DNA of 64,000 bases from Adiantum capillus-veneris. Lineage: Eukaryota; Streptophyta; Polypodiopsida; Polypodiales; Pteridaceae. The translations under genes and the position numbers were made by a program. Every line of letters begins with the position of its first letter. Position 1 is the stretch's first letter. The stretch lies in the NCBI GenBank assembly GCA_014529385.2, contig CM043947.1, positions 121,034,891 through 121,098,890 of the forward strand, read 5' to 3'. The notes under the pieces were generated by a model that had not been told where the DNA came from, did not search any database, and saw nothing but the letters and a program-made list of their open reading frames with translations. This document shows positions 22,782 through 37,446 of the stretch, in pieces.

Positions 22782-24095
22782 TGTTAAAAATCCTTAGACC
22801 TAGGAACTTAGGCAAGCTAGGGCTGTGGGAACCCGGCCCAAGTTTGAGGTGCTTGTCGTGCTTGCTGACTAAGGTGCTTGAGGTGCTTGTCATGCTTGAT
22901 GATTAAGGTGCTTGAGGGGCTTCATGACTAAGGTGCTCAAGGGGTGAGGTGTTCCAAATTCAACATGATCCCTACAAGAAGGGGGGCGATCCCTAAAGCT
23001 AGGGGCATGAGAGAGAACACACGAACACACTCACTCCAGGCAAGCCCAAGACCTAAAAGGCAACAAGGACACATGTCAAGTACCTACACATGATGTCCTC
23101 ATGTAGTGCCTAAAGCCTATTGGTTGACCTCTAAAGGGGTCCAATGAGTATTTAGTTTATTTTACAATTGTTTAAGCATTATTCAAGCCCTCTCTTTCTA
23201 AGGGGTATGAAGGACACTTGTCCTATTGCTACCCTTGCTGCTTGATATGCACAAAGCATGTGATTGGTCAGCAGGCTTGTGGAGGTCCCCAATCACCATC
23301 AAGGAAGAGCTAGAAGAGGGGGTTGACCCAAGCTAGGAGGGGGTGTGCTTGCCTATATACCCTCTCTCATTCACTCACACACACACACACACACACACTC
23401 ATTCTCAGATTGTGTTGTACAAGAACACCATCTCCTTCTCCAAGCTTGAGAAGTTGAGAGCCTACACCAACAACTCTTGGCTATGGAATGCAAATCCAAC
23501 CAAAAGCCATGCTCCAAAGTGCATGCTTGCCATCTCCTTCATCTCCATTACTATGCTATTATGCTATGCTAAGCAACAAGAGTAATATCAAGTGAGGAGT
23601 CTATGTATTTCTCGTATGCTACTTCTTCTTCCTCTTCCCTACTCTCATTCCCTGCTAGCTCTCTCCACCTTCGAAGGTGCTTGAGGTCTTGGGACTGAGG
23701 CCGGGGACAAGTTAATGCTTTGGTAAGATAGCTAAGGGTATAATCTTGGTACATGAAGCTTTCCATCTTCATTGCACCAACGAGGTCTCAAGGAACACAA
23801 ATCTTGTGTTGTACCAAGTCTCTCTACATGGGAGAATCTATAATACAGAAGCCTTTTGGAGGGGGGACCTGGAGGGGGGACCGGCTCCAAGTAAATCCGG
23901 TCCTCAATTGTTGTCAATTTCTCTAATACTTTCTCTCTTTATTTTACAAGTATTGTTCATGCCAAGCTAATTAGGTGTAATGTTCATTTCACTACTTACT
24001 CTTCTTATGCTCCTTAAAGAACCCTCTTAAAGAAAATTTTCACTATGGTTGTTTACATTCCGCTACTATCCATGTCATAGTTATATTCCATTACA
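22782..24095 (+). repeat. Probable 5' LTR of the outer Ty3 element
   Basis: The 3' end is well placed: ...ccattaca ends at 24095 and is followed by a primer site. A TATA-like tatatac lies at 23354-23360. The start is a guess (tgttaaaaatcc at 22782), because I could not find a matching 3' LTR in the window. A (CA)n tract lies at 23378-23398. Confidence 0.55.
22843..22940. repeat. Minisatellite of about 34 bp in the LTR
   Basis: Repeated phrases of the type gaggtgcttgtcatgcttga, followed by t(g)a-ctaaggtgctt, occur about three times with drift. Confidence 0.6.
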
Positions 24096-24096
24096 T

Positions 24097-24109
24097 TGGT
24101 ATCATAGCT
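24097..24109 (+). other. Primer binding site, initiator tRNA-Met type
   Basis: tggtatcatagct follows the LTR end by one base and matches the plant TGGTATCAGAGC consensus with one change. Confidence 0.75.
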
Positions 24110-24499
24110 ATTGGTTTCTCTTTTCTTGCTTAAGAAGAGGGGTCCTTAAGTTTTCCATGAAAGGTTGGACCTATTCAATGCAAGAGGGTAAGTGGTACAA
24201 GGATCTATTATCTTGGTTGAAAAGGACTTAGTTCGAGGTACACCGTTGGGAACTATAGACTTAATAGTGGAGTCTCTCGGGGCTTTCCTTTGGCTTATCC
24301 ATTATTGAGCTACTAGCAAGCTCAACAAGAACCATAATCAACCGGGCAATGTTAGACCCTCTCCACTACTCTTTGCAATCAGCAGTCTCTAAACCACAGG
24401 TATGGTTGCTTGAGAGCTAATTTTCAAAGGTAGAGAAAAATAGCAACTAATGTTTTTGAGGGTACCAAAGCACAAAGTAGCATATATATAAGTTTAATT

Positions 24500-25019
24500 A
24501 GCATGGTTGAAAATAATCAAGAGAGTAGAATGAATATTGACAGCTTTGATTTTGCACATGAAGGTGCTACTGATGATGCCCCAATGTTTGTGAACTATCT
24601 TGTTACTAGGTTGCAACAAGCTATGGGCAACCCTGCCTTGCAAGCCGAAGTTACCCAATAACTTCGTGCTTATGGGATTTCCCTACCTCTCCAAGAAGAG
24701 AGAGAGCTTAGGAAGCCTCTTGTTGAGACTTCCAAAAGAAGACTCTCTCCGATAAGAGAAGAGGAGGAATCTATGAACGAGAAAGAAATGAATTTCCGAA
24801 TTCCTATGAAAATGTGGCTCCACAAAGATGGCGGTCTCGACGATCCCCAACTCCTCCCAAGAGGAAAAGATCATCCTATAGTCCTTCTCCTTGTCACTCC
24901 AAAAGGGAAGAGAAAAATGAAGAAAAAAGGCAAGAAAGAGCCCACCCTCTTCACCTTCCTCTTTCGACAAAGCAGTGGTTATTCTCCTAGAGAATACGAG
25001 AGGAGAGGACATTGCAAAT
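24500..25019 (+). pseudogene. Outer Ty3 gag, N-terminal part
   Basis: Reads MFVNYLVTRLQQAMGNPALQ, then a stop at about 24659, then YGISLPLQEERELRKP and a basic Arg/Ser-rich linker (SKRRLSPIREEEE). Frame changes follow near 24830. The last codons before 25019 (SPREYERRGHCK) join across the 19-kb insertion to SYPAWKRSQKLKKFKEGGK at 44188. Gag proteins of this type form the virus-like particle around the element RNA. Stops and frameshifts make it inactive independently of the insertion. Confidence 0.75.
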
Positions 25020-25902
25020 TGTTAGCGGGTCGCCGCGACGGACGTCTGCAACATAGCTCTTTTGCACTAACATAATGTCAATATGCAAGGAAGCGACTCG
25101 GGGTGGGGCACGGAGACTTAATGAGAGTGTCAATCTCACCAAAGTGAACTCAAAGACTATTCGTTCTTACAGCAAATCAACCACTTCCTAGTCAGACAAT
25201 CAATATGCGTCCATTCTCAACACTCAACACAATCACGCCGTTTCGGTATCCAAATGAATTCGGAATGTCACGAAACTTAAGGAGAGGTATCACAACACTT
25301 ATGGGCTCAATCCTACCAAGTTCTATCACCATCTGGGAAGGTACATAAATCACGATCCATCACAAAAAATGTGCAGAAAACTGAAACAGAAGTACTTGGA
25401 AAGATCCTCCTTAAGCATAGAAACACTTATCCAAGGTCAAAACATTAAAAAACAACCATTTTAACTCCCAAATCAACGCATTTAGCTCACAAATGACTCG
25501 TCGCGAACCACAGCAGAATTGGAAATGATTACACTTAGATTGAAGAGCAAGAGACAAGGAACACAATGTACTATTCAGAATAGAATTCTGATTACCCGTT
25601 CAGGAGAAATGATGATTACAAATTGTAGTCACAAGAAGCTTTAGCAGCGTACGTTTTCTTCTCCAAGCTAATGATAATCCACTTTTCAAAACTAAGGGTT
25701 TTTTACTTTAAAAGTTAGGGGGCTTTCCCATGGCCAACCGGCCTCTTACAAGGGGTAGACTCAGAGAACATAAAAAAGAATATGGTCTAATCTTCTTCTG
25801 ATTACAACTCATTTTAGGCAGAATTACAAGGTTTTTGCCAAAAAAATAGAGTATCTATCGGGTTTGGTGTGCATACGCCTGCTCGCTCGTATCCACCAAA
25901 CA
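25020..25902 (-). repeat. 3' LTR of the 19-kb element
   Basis: 883 bp, collinear with the copy at 43299-44187. On the plus strand it starts TGTTAGCGGGTCGCC and ends ATCCACCAAACA. Confidence 0.95.
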
Positions 25903-25914
25903 TTCCCCCCTTCC
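25903..25914 (-). other. Polypurine tract of the 19-kb element
   Basis: On the minus strand ggaaggggggaa lies directly before the LTR start TGTTTGGTGG. An identical 12-mer occurs at 31734-31745. Confidence 0.85.
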
Positions 25915-26099
25915 TATTCATTTGCACGTCCCCGTGCAAGCTGCATCTGAGGGAAGTCACTTTAGTGCCTTCTTTCTAGTGTTGCAGTGAGATTTCTGAA
26001 CTTTTGCACTCTAGCTTCGATCTTGACTTTGGTTGCCAGTTCTCCGAAAGGATTATTTGCAATGGTGCTCTGATAAGCTATGTGACGAGCTGTCAGATC

Positions 26100-29490
<3,391 letters not shown>

Positions 29491-31081
29491 CCTGTTGCCA
29501 ATTTGCAAGTGAAATCAGATTTTAGCCATTGATCAAAGTTGTCGGAAAGTGTAAACTTGACCATAAAATAAAAAAGTGAGCTTAACTCTATCAAAACTAC
29601 TCCAAATTTGACCAAATTTCACCATTGCACCTAGGATTGCTATAGGCACAAAACTGTAATGAAACAGATAGATTTTGGCAAAAAGGAACATTGATCGCGA
29701 TCCATGTTGGAAAGCTTTTTTAAAATTTAACTTTGGGAAGTTGTTGCTAGGCATAAGGGGATGCTACTGAGCAATTTTCTTTGGATTTAGAGCTAAAGGT
29801 ACATGGATCCCGATCCATGTTGGACAACATTTTGGAAAATTGCTGATACCATCTGGTAAGGTTCATCTTGATTATGACTTGGTCCGAAAAGTTTGGGATT
29901 TGGATCAATGATTTGACACTTGGGCTAAATTTTGAAAATCAGGTACAGATTCAGAGATTTTGGCTTTTGGAAGTGGATTTTTGGGATTCAAATGGCTTGA
30001 CACTTCATGGCTTGGCTTTAGTGATCATCCTGAATCAAATGGCATGGATTTTACTTATTTTGGCTAAAAAGGTACATGGATTGCGATCCATGTTGGGAAG
30101 CATTTGAACATAGTTTTTGTGCACATTGGTTCCTATAGGTTTTCCTAGTACACTGGTGAAATTTTTTCAATTTTGGACATGTTTTTCCATAGTTTGTCCC
30201 ATTTCTTAGTTTATGGCCATATTTTTTCCGTTTTGACCAAGTCTGTTTCTGGCCACCACTTTTGGAGTCATGCTTTACGTGAAATCTCCCCTTGCATTGA
30301 TTTTTGATGGTTGAGGTCTGTAGTTCATACCTTTGCTTGGTTCCCTGGCAAGTTTCCCCAAACTTTGAAGTCTTTTGGGAAGGCATACTAAATCTTGCAA
30401 GTTTCACCATTTTGCAAGTATACTTTTGCTTGGTTTTGATCCCATCACCCTTCTTAGGTTACCATTGTTTGTTGATAGACTTCGAGGAAATTTTGAAGTT
30501 TTTCAAATTACTTTAGCTGTACTTTTGACCAAAAGACCATTTACAAACTGACTGTAGCAATCGAGGTGGATCTGATGATCTTTAGAGCATTGTTTGTGAT
30601 CATTTTGCAACCCTAGGACTATTGGTACATTGTCGAGCTAGTGAACCTCTTTGATCCTGATTTTGGCAAAAAGGTACATGGATCGTGATCCATGTTGGGA
30701 AGCATTTTGCAAAAAAAGTCATGGGGTTTTGTTCTTGGGCCTCTATAGTTGTTCTTGTAGGAGTTTCCTTGATTTTAGGGTTTTGGGAACATGGATCGTG
30801 ATCCATGTTCCAACACCTTTTCCTATTGTTCTTATCTTGGCTGATACTGCCAGGTAGTTGGGGTCTACTGATGAAGTTTTTCTTGTTTTTGATGAGTTTT
30901 GGACTCCCACATTGGCCCTGTGAGTTTGCCGATTTTGTGACCTTGTATTGCTTTGATTTGTTGTTTTGGTACTATTGATGCAGTATGGGTCACACACACA
31001 TGCTCTTGCAAGGTTAATGATCATACTTGTCAAATCTGGTGTAGTGAGATCCACCGAGGTGGTCGCAACATATGCTCCTGT

Positions 31082-31135
<54 letters not shown>

Positions 31136-31898
31136 GAATGCAAATGAGCTTTTGTTGCCCTTTTTTTACTATATGATCCGAGTCTACCCGAAATGCCCCA
31201 TTTATAATTACCTTCATTGCTCATATCTTGTTGGGCACATCACCTGCGGTTCGAACCGTTCGTCATTCTGACGCTCGGTTTACAAATGGCGTCCGATCTG
31301 TAGTTTTGATCCTTCATAGTTGGTCCAAAATTCATTTTGTGTTGAATTTTTCCATATTTGTTATGTTTGTAGTCCTTGCTTTGAAGTTTCGGTGTTTGCT
31401 TTCAAAAGTCGATTCTGACTTTCCTGGCTCGACTTATCAATTTTTTGTTGATCACTTGTCATTTTTTGCGTTTTTGTAAAAGAAAAATATTTACAATGAT
31501 TATTAGTCGGTCAAAATTAACCAAAATTAGTGTCACCTCCCTTACATACATACTCTTATTCTGATATTAGATCGTGACGGTATGGCTCATGATTATGCCA
31601 ACTAAGAGTCTGTCAGGCTCCGAAAACTTGTGTTGTTGTTTTTTTTAAAGGAAACAAAGAGAAAAGAAAAGAAAAGAAACGAAAAGAAATAGGATGATAA
31701 TAATGGTATATACAAGTGGTACTCCAACCGCTTTTCCCCCCTTCCTAAAGTGAGTCGTCCGCGACGAGAATGTGTCAGAGTGCATGGGAATAAAGCACGT
31801 GTCTATGAATAGCCGTATAGTGTGGCTCTATGATGCTCATGGAGGATATGCATGGGAAAACAAACTACTATGCAAGAGATAGGTGTTGAACAATATGT
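29491..31898 (-). other. Non-coding block between pol and ORF3, with palindromes
   Basis: No protein-coding region. Five copies of a 20-bp palindrome lie at 29688, 29801, 30074, 30676 and 30789. A (CT)n tract is at 31085-31131. An exact second copy of the polypurine tract lies at 31734-31745, followed on the minus strand by ttgtatatacc. The composition is T-rich on the plus strand, much like the 5' leader at 41337-43270. Confidence 0.7.
31734..31745 (-). other. Internal polypurine tract copy
   Basis: ggaaggggggaa on the minus strand, identical to the tract beside the 3' LTR. It sits about 150 bases after the end of the pol frame. Confidence 0.5.
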
Positions 31899-33203
31899 TC
31901 AGTGGCTGCCGGTGGAGAGGTTCCTTGGAAGCTGCGTGGCCCGAACAATAGTAATTGTAGAAGGCGTGCTCTGTGTTTGACTGTGAACTGCAAAAGTTTT
32001 GATGTTGCCGATGGTGTCGGTTGTTGGTATTTTTGGGTTGCCATCGAAATTCCCGAGGTGTGTATTCACTTGAAGAGGCATCGTGAAGGCGATGTTGTTT
32101 TGGTTGCCATACCCATTTGAGTGTGGTTGGATGACGAAGAGAGTGGTCCATCGGTTTAGGCCGTTTGACAACAGCGATGGCAATTCGTGACGGTTTAAAT
32201 TTTTTGTAGGCAATGTAGGTTTACAGGTATTGATTTGGCGTTTAGGTATCCACAATTGCCTGGGCTTGGTTTCCATGATTGATTTCTTGACCCATATTTT
32301 CATAACCTTGGTGATGGATGATTGCTGAGCTGTCGCATGTGGCAAAGGTAGAGGTTCCCATTCATAGTCCGTTTGTACGAATGGCATGGCTAAATATTTA
32401 TCCTCATGTTCGATGCGTAAAGTGTTGTCCTGCTAGTTTGGTGTTGCCTGATAAGTGCGCATCCACGGCACGCCTAGAATAACTGCTTCGTTGAGCTGAT
32501 GATCTTCGACCACATGAAATTGATGTGGATACACTGTTCCATCAATGTTGATTGGCAAATTTATAGGGCCTAGACTGTCCATAGTACTTTTGTTAGCGAC
32601 CTTGAACCCCATAATGTTTGGCATTAGAGGTTCCTGTGTGATTTTTCTGAAAGTGGAGTAGTTAACCACATTAGCTCTGGCCCCTATATCCACTAATGCT
32701 CTTTCAGTGGCGCCGTCGACAAGTTGTAATTGAATACGTAGATCCATTCCTCCTAACCATGTAGTCGCCGTTTGTATGGATGCTATCGGAGCATGCTGAT
32801 TAACCACTGCCTGTTGTTCTTTCCTTTGGAAGTTTGATTGTTCCTTGCGTTTCAATATTCTGAGTTTGGCCTCCTGCTGTGCTTGTTCCCAAATGTCCTG
32901 TGCTTGACATCTGCGTTGAGCTGTTGCATGGAGTGTTGCGAGTTCGTTTGGTGTCAACGGAAGAAGATATTTCTTTAACTTGCAACTAGTCGTCCAATTA
33001 GGCATCTCCTCTCCTGTCAATGTTGCAAGTTTAACGGCACCACTTTGCGATATATCATGGATCACAAAAGGCCCCATTCCTTGCTCTTTGAGTTTCTTGG
33101 AGTGCTGTTTCAGGGTGTACATGAGAACGTAATCCCCTTTCTGGAACTCCTTACCAATCACGTGTCGATCATGAAAAGATTTCATTTGTTTTTTTCCGAG
33201 CAT
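31899..33203 (-). pseudogene. Integrase C-terminus plus a second retropepsin-like domain and tail
   Basis: One frame of 435 codons with a single TAG at 32433-32435. Residues 1-95 are the integrase C-terminal domain (GDYVLMYTLKQHSKKLKEQG, GPFVIHDISQSGAVKLATL, CKLKKYLLPL). A charged helix follows. Residues 151-266 look like a retropepsin: LVDIGARANVVNYSTF around the active-site Asp (residue 172), FKVANKSTMDSLG, INIDGTVYPHQFHVV and AVILGVPWMRTY, then N-stop-QDN where intact proteases usually have Trp. The usual DSG triad reads DIG. The tail (32387-31899) is basic and Asn/Thr-rich. The canonical protease of this element is separate, at 37066-37425. Confidence 0.75.
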
Positions 33204-34302
33204 ATATCCCAGCTATCGCTTTGAGTCTAGTTTCATCTACTTGTTCTAGGGTGTCTAGTCTCTCCGATAGCTCATGGCCCGTCCATCCCAATTGTGTTGC
33301 CACCCTAAGGGATTTGACTAGGAATTCCAATGGTAGTATCACATTAATTCCAAAGACCAGGTTAAAGGGAGTCGTACCAATGGAAGTTTTAAAAGCTACA
33401 CGGTAAGCCCATAAAGCGGTGTGTAATTTCTGATCCCAATCATTTCTTGAGTCACTGACTATTTTAGTGAGCACGGTGCATAGGATTTTGTTAGTGCTCT
33501 CTGCTGGTCCGTTGGCTTGCGGATAATAGGGTGTTGACTTTCGATGGACCACCATGAATTTTTCAAGGAGAGTCTCAATGACGTCATTCACAAAGTGTGT
33601 TCCTCTATCGCTTACTATTTCGATCAGTAGTCCATACCGTGTAAAGACGTTTTCAAAAAGGAACCGAGCTGTAGTCCTTGCATCATTTTTTTGGGTTGCT
33701 TCGGCTTCCGCCCACTTCGTCATGTAATCTGTTGCTACAATAATGTATTGTGCATGTGTCCTGTATCCTTGAGGGTTGATGGGACCAATGAAGTCAATGC
33801 CCCATTTGGCAAAAGCGCGAACTCCCATCATCGGCCTCAGTGGCATATCATCTCTCCGTAGAGGTGATTTTGTGAGTTGACATTCGTCACATCGTTTGAC
33901 GTATGTTGTTGCATCCATGAATAGGGTTGGCCACCATATACCTGAGTTTAGCACTAGCTTTGCCGTTTTATCAGCGGAGAAGTTTCCTCCGGGTTGTCCC
34001 GCATGTGCGTGATCTAGGATAACGTAATATTCGCTTTTTGTAGCACACAACCGTAATTGTTTGTCTTTTCCCCGCCTATACAGTTGGTTGGCAATGAGTA
34101 GATAGTGTTTGGCCTCTTCCTCAACAATTTTCCTTCTTGATTTGTCCCATTCCTGTGGAAAGGTTTTGTTTTTCAAGTACTCAATGATGTAAGCACTCCA
34201 TTTCGGTGCTTGTACTACTCGAAACATTGTGGCATGTTCCACTGGTGGCTGTATTATACATTTATCGCAGGATTTTACATCTTTATGGACACTGTATTCC
34301 AT
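33169..34302 (-). pseudogene. Integrase zinc-binding and catalytic core of the 19-kb element
   Basis: Open frame. After DVKSCDKC (end of a first zinc unit) comes WSAYIIEYLKNKTFPQEW, a linker typical of Tat/Athila elements. Next is a second H2C2 unit: HAHAGQPGGNFSADKTAKLV, GIWWPTLFMDATTYVKRCDE, C. The catalytic core follows with Asp in GIDFIGPIN, Asp in EIVSDRGTHF and Glu in NGPAESTNK, so the triad is intact. Unusually, intact copies normally read SDxxxxF then xxE in 'GQAE/GQVE'; here it is GPAE. A frameshift near 33190 passes to the C-terminal frame. Confidence 0.85.
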
Positions 34303-34502
34303 GTTTGGCCAGTAGACGCCCAGTCTTTGTAACCGTTGGCCTGTCTGTATTTCACCAGTGTGAAACCCCGTGTTTTGTATATGAGCTTGTTGATGTAGTA
34401 GGTGGCATCTTCAGGTTGTGCACATAGTCTCAGTATTCCATCCTTACCATGTTTGTACAGCCGTCCTGCTAAAAGGATGAGATTTTGTGTTTGATGGATC
34501 AT
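34250..34502 (-). pseudogene. First zinc-binding (H2C2-like) unit before integrase
   Basis: GRLYKHGKDGILRLCAQPED mirrors the later QLYRRGKDKQLRLCATKSEY. With a frameshift near 34370 it runs into LQRLGVYWPNMEYSVHKDVK and SCDKC, a second copy of the integrase zinc-binding fold. So the integrase has two such units in tandem. Confidence 0.6.
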
Positions 34503-34710
34503 TCATGGTTGTCTTTCTATCTGCAAAGAGCCGATTGTGAGTAGTGGCATGACCTCTTAACTCCATCGCGGCACCATTTCTATGTTGAACAGATATGAAT
34601 CAGGAAGTTCATCATTGACACGTGTAGGTGCTTTCCCATAAAATAGTCGTGAAAGATGATCTGCTCTCTGGTGTGTGGTCCCCTTTTTTACAACCACTGT
34701 GAAGTCAAAC

Positions 34711-35141
34711 TCAAGCAACAGTATAAACCAGCGAACAATTTGTGTTGCAAGGTTTTTTTACTAGATATAGCAGTGCTTGGTGATCCACGAAGAAGACAAA
34801 CTTGTTTGCTAGAAGGTAGTGTCTAAATTTCTTAACAGCATAGATCATTCTCAGGCCCTCTCTTTCCGTAGTGGTATAATTTCTCTCTGCGTTGTTTAGT
34901 TGTCGACTGGAGTAACATATGGGAAATCCATTTTCTTCTCTCCTGGCTGGGCTAATATGCACCCAATGGCATAGGCTGAAGCATCCACATGGACATGGAA
35001 TATTTTTCTCCAGTCAAGGGCTTGCAAAATTGGAGCTGAAATCAAATGTTGCTTCAATTTTTGGAAAGCCTGCTCACATTCCTCCATCCATTCAAACTTA
35101 GTTATGAGGGCGTACAATGGCTTGGCTATTACAACATACAT
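34711..35141 (-). pseudogene. RNase H domain of the 19-kb element
   Basis: Starts after RT with FQKLKQHLISAPIL, then HVHVDASAYAIGCILAQPG (catalytic Asp), a frameshift near 34930, then SRQLNNAERNYTTTEREGL (catalytic Glu region), FRHYLLANKFVFFVDHQALL (Asp) and LVKKPCNT. It degrades RNA in the RNA-DNA hybrid. A further frameshift ends it near 34750, after which weak similarity continues to about 34520. Confidence 0.8.
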
Positions 35142-35150
35142 ATATATGAA

Positions 35151-36252
35151 TCACCGGTAATATCTGCAATGCCCCATAAATGCTTGCACTTCTTTTATCT
35201 TCGTTGGTCTCGGTAGTGCAGAAATTGTCTTCACCTTTTTTTGATCAGTTGAAATGTCGTTTTTTGACACTATGTGGCCCAGAATTCTACCCTGTCTCAC
35301 CATGAAGGCACATTTTTCCGGGTTTAAGCAAATACGATACGTTTTGCATTTTTCAAATACTTTACCCAGATGAGTGATGTGGTCACTTCGTTGGCGGGAA
35401 TGAACACAAAGATCATCCATGTAGATCTCCAGAAATTGTCTGAGATATTCTTTGAATGCGTGGGTCATTACTCTTTGAAATGTGGCCGGGGCATTGGTCA
35501 AGCCGAAAGGAATTACCCTATATGCAAATATGCCCCACTCTGTCGCAAAAGCTGTCTTATGCTGATCTTCCGCCTTAATCGTCAACTGGTTGTAGCCTGA
35601 GAACCCATCCAAGAAACTATAGGCCTCTTTCCCTGCTACCCTCTCAATAACATGATTAGTTATTGGCAGTGGATAGTTATCCCTAATGGTGGATGATTTT
35701 ACTTGCTTAAGATTTACACAAACCCGCAGTTTGCGATTCTTTTTGGGTACCACCACAATCGGGGACACCCACTCTGTGTGCTCAATCTCGTAGATAAACT
35801 CGGTCCTTTAATTTGTCTATTTTCTCCTTGATTTTTAGTGCAAAAGTTTCATTGTACGTGTCAGGACGTTGTCTATGTGGTCTGGCATCGCTCTTAAGGG
35901 GAATTGTGTGCTGACATATCTCAGGATCTATCCCCTTTAGATCTTTGTAAGACCATGCGAAGACATCTTTATATTTCCTGAGCGTATCGACTAGAAGCTG
36001 CTCTTCCTCTTCAGTAAGGTCCGTGGCAATATAGGCCGGTTGAAGCTCCTCTCCGGGTTCTGCTAAGTTGATGTGTTTCGTGTTTTCAAGCCCATCATAT
36101 GAAGTTCCTGGTTCTTTGGGATCTTGTTTGGGTTTTTGCACCACTATCTTCCTATCCTGAATGGTATACTTCTTATAGTGGGATGGTGCATCGAATTTAT
36201 CATCCTTTGATTCCTCATCAGTTTCCATTTCAGTTGTCCAAACTTCATTCAA
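35151..36252 (-). pseudogene. Reverse transcriptase of the 19-kb element
   Basis: The N-terminal part (36252-35782) has DVFAWSYKDLKGIDPEICQH, the mark of the Tat/Athila branch. A frameshift near 35790 leads to SPIVVVPKKNRKLRVCVNLK, YPLPITNHVIERVAGKEAYS, FLDGFSGYNQ, PFGLTNAPATFQRVMTHAF and the catalytic IYMDDLCVHS. The domain ends with LGHIVSKNDI and VQAFMGHCRYYR. Catalytic Asp residues are present; only the frameshift near 35790 breaks it. Confidence 0.9.
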
Positions 36253-36270
36253 TGCCCGTTTTAAATCATT

Positions 36271-36891
36271 TTATTTGACTTTGCGTTCCATTTTGGAAAA
36301 CTTAGACGATTTTTCGGTATGTTTCTCTTTTTTTGGTTTATGTTTTGATGATGTTTTGGTTGAGTCATGTTTCATGTATCGCTTTGATATCCTGTCCTTG
36401 AGGCAGTCCATCGCTTTGACTAATCTCAAGTACTGCATTTTGTCAGTTAACAGAGGTATTGAGTCCTCATGGTGCTTGTTGTGGTTGTTTCTACGTTTAT
36501 CTTGATACTTGCGTTGTCTTTCAGGGTTTTGGTTTGGAAAATCATAGTAGATCACTCGACGATCCTTCTGTTTGATGCTCTGGCTCGAGCTACTGGACAG
36601 CTCATTGTCCGCGTTATCCTCTAGCGCCCTATCAGTCGAGTCTTGAAACTCTTCTTCGTCATTCGTTTGGACAAGGTCTCTTACAGAGATTTTGTCCACT
36701 ATGCGTCGGAACTCGGCCATCCCTTCCTTGTCAGGTACGTCTTCCTCAGTCTTAGGAGTTAGGCGAACATTCATCATTTGGAATGGAATGATATCGTACC
36801 CTTCTTCGTCACAAAATTTGGTGAGGGTCACTTCGTTGACACAAGCATCAAGAGTAGCTAGTATTTTTTGCCATCCAAACGGTTCGAACAT
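36271..36891 (-). pseudogene. Linker between protease and RT in the 19-kb polyprotein
   Basis: Same frame as the protease. FGWQKILATLDACVNEVTLT is a compact start, followed by an acidic stretch and a Lys/Ser-rich tail (KHKPKKEKHTEKSSKFSK). No enzyme motif. It is normal for Tat-like polyproteins to have long linkers here. Confidence 0.5.
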
Positions 36892-37065
36892 CTCCTCTGG
36901 AAAAGGCTCTGGTATGTATGCTTCATCTTGTGCAGTCCTATCAAGAATGCACTCTTCCCTTTTTAGACTTCCACAATCCGAAGCTTCTCGTGTCCATTAA
37001 TAAGCTTTGTTCTGGAGCCAGGCCGGTATTCCTCCTTCCTGATCAGTTGTGGAATGCAGGTCTTC

Positions 37066-37425
37066 TCATGGAGCTCTATCTACGTCTTTATAGCTATAAT
37101 CGGTGACACTAATTTTCATAGTGACATCCTTGTTCCTCAGATAGATATAGTCGTAACCCCAATCTTGGACCATTTTGAGCTGACGCATGAATGGTCTGCC
37201 CAGAATGATGTCGAAATTGTTGCTCTCATCGAAATTCATGATAGCAAAGGTGTGTTCGTATGCAATTCCACAAGAGGTTACTACAATCTGCTCCAAGATG
37301 CCAATAGGTCTCTCCAGGTACCCATCTGTTAGTTGAAGTTTCATTCTCGTTTTTCTTAGAGCAGGTTTTCCCCATTTTTTCCACATTGCTTTGGTGGCTA
37401 TGGAAATTCCGGCTCCACTATCCAA
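37066..37425 (-). pseudogene. Canonical retropepsin of the 19-kb element
   Basis: MDSGAGISIATKAMWKKWG carries the active-site DSG. FDIILGRPFMRQLKMVQDWG gives the conserved ILG turn. This aspartic protease, a homodimer in retroelements, releases the polyprotein parts. It lies between gag and RT, as expected. Confidence 0.85.
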
Positions 37426-37446
37426 GATCGCTATCGATTTTACATC

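Noticed and set aside
23343-23585. ORF with His-Thr repeats in the outer Ty3 LTR
   Set aside because: Created by the (CA)n tract in the LTR.
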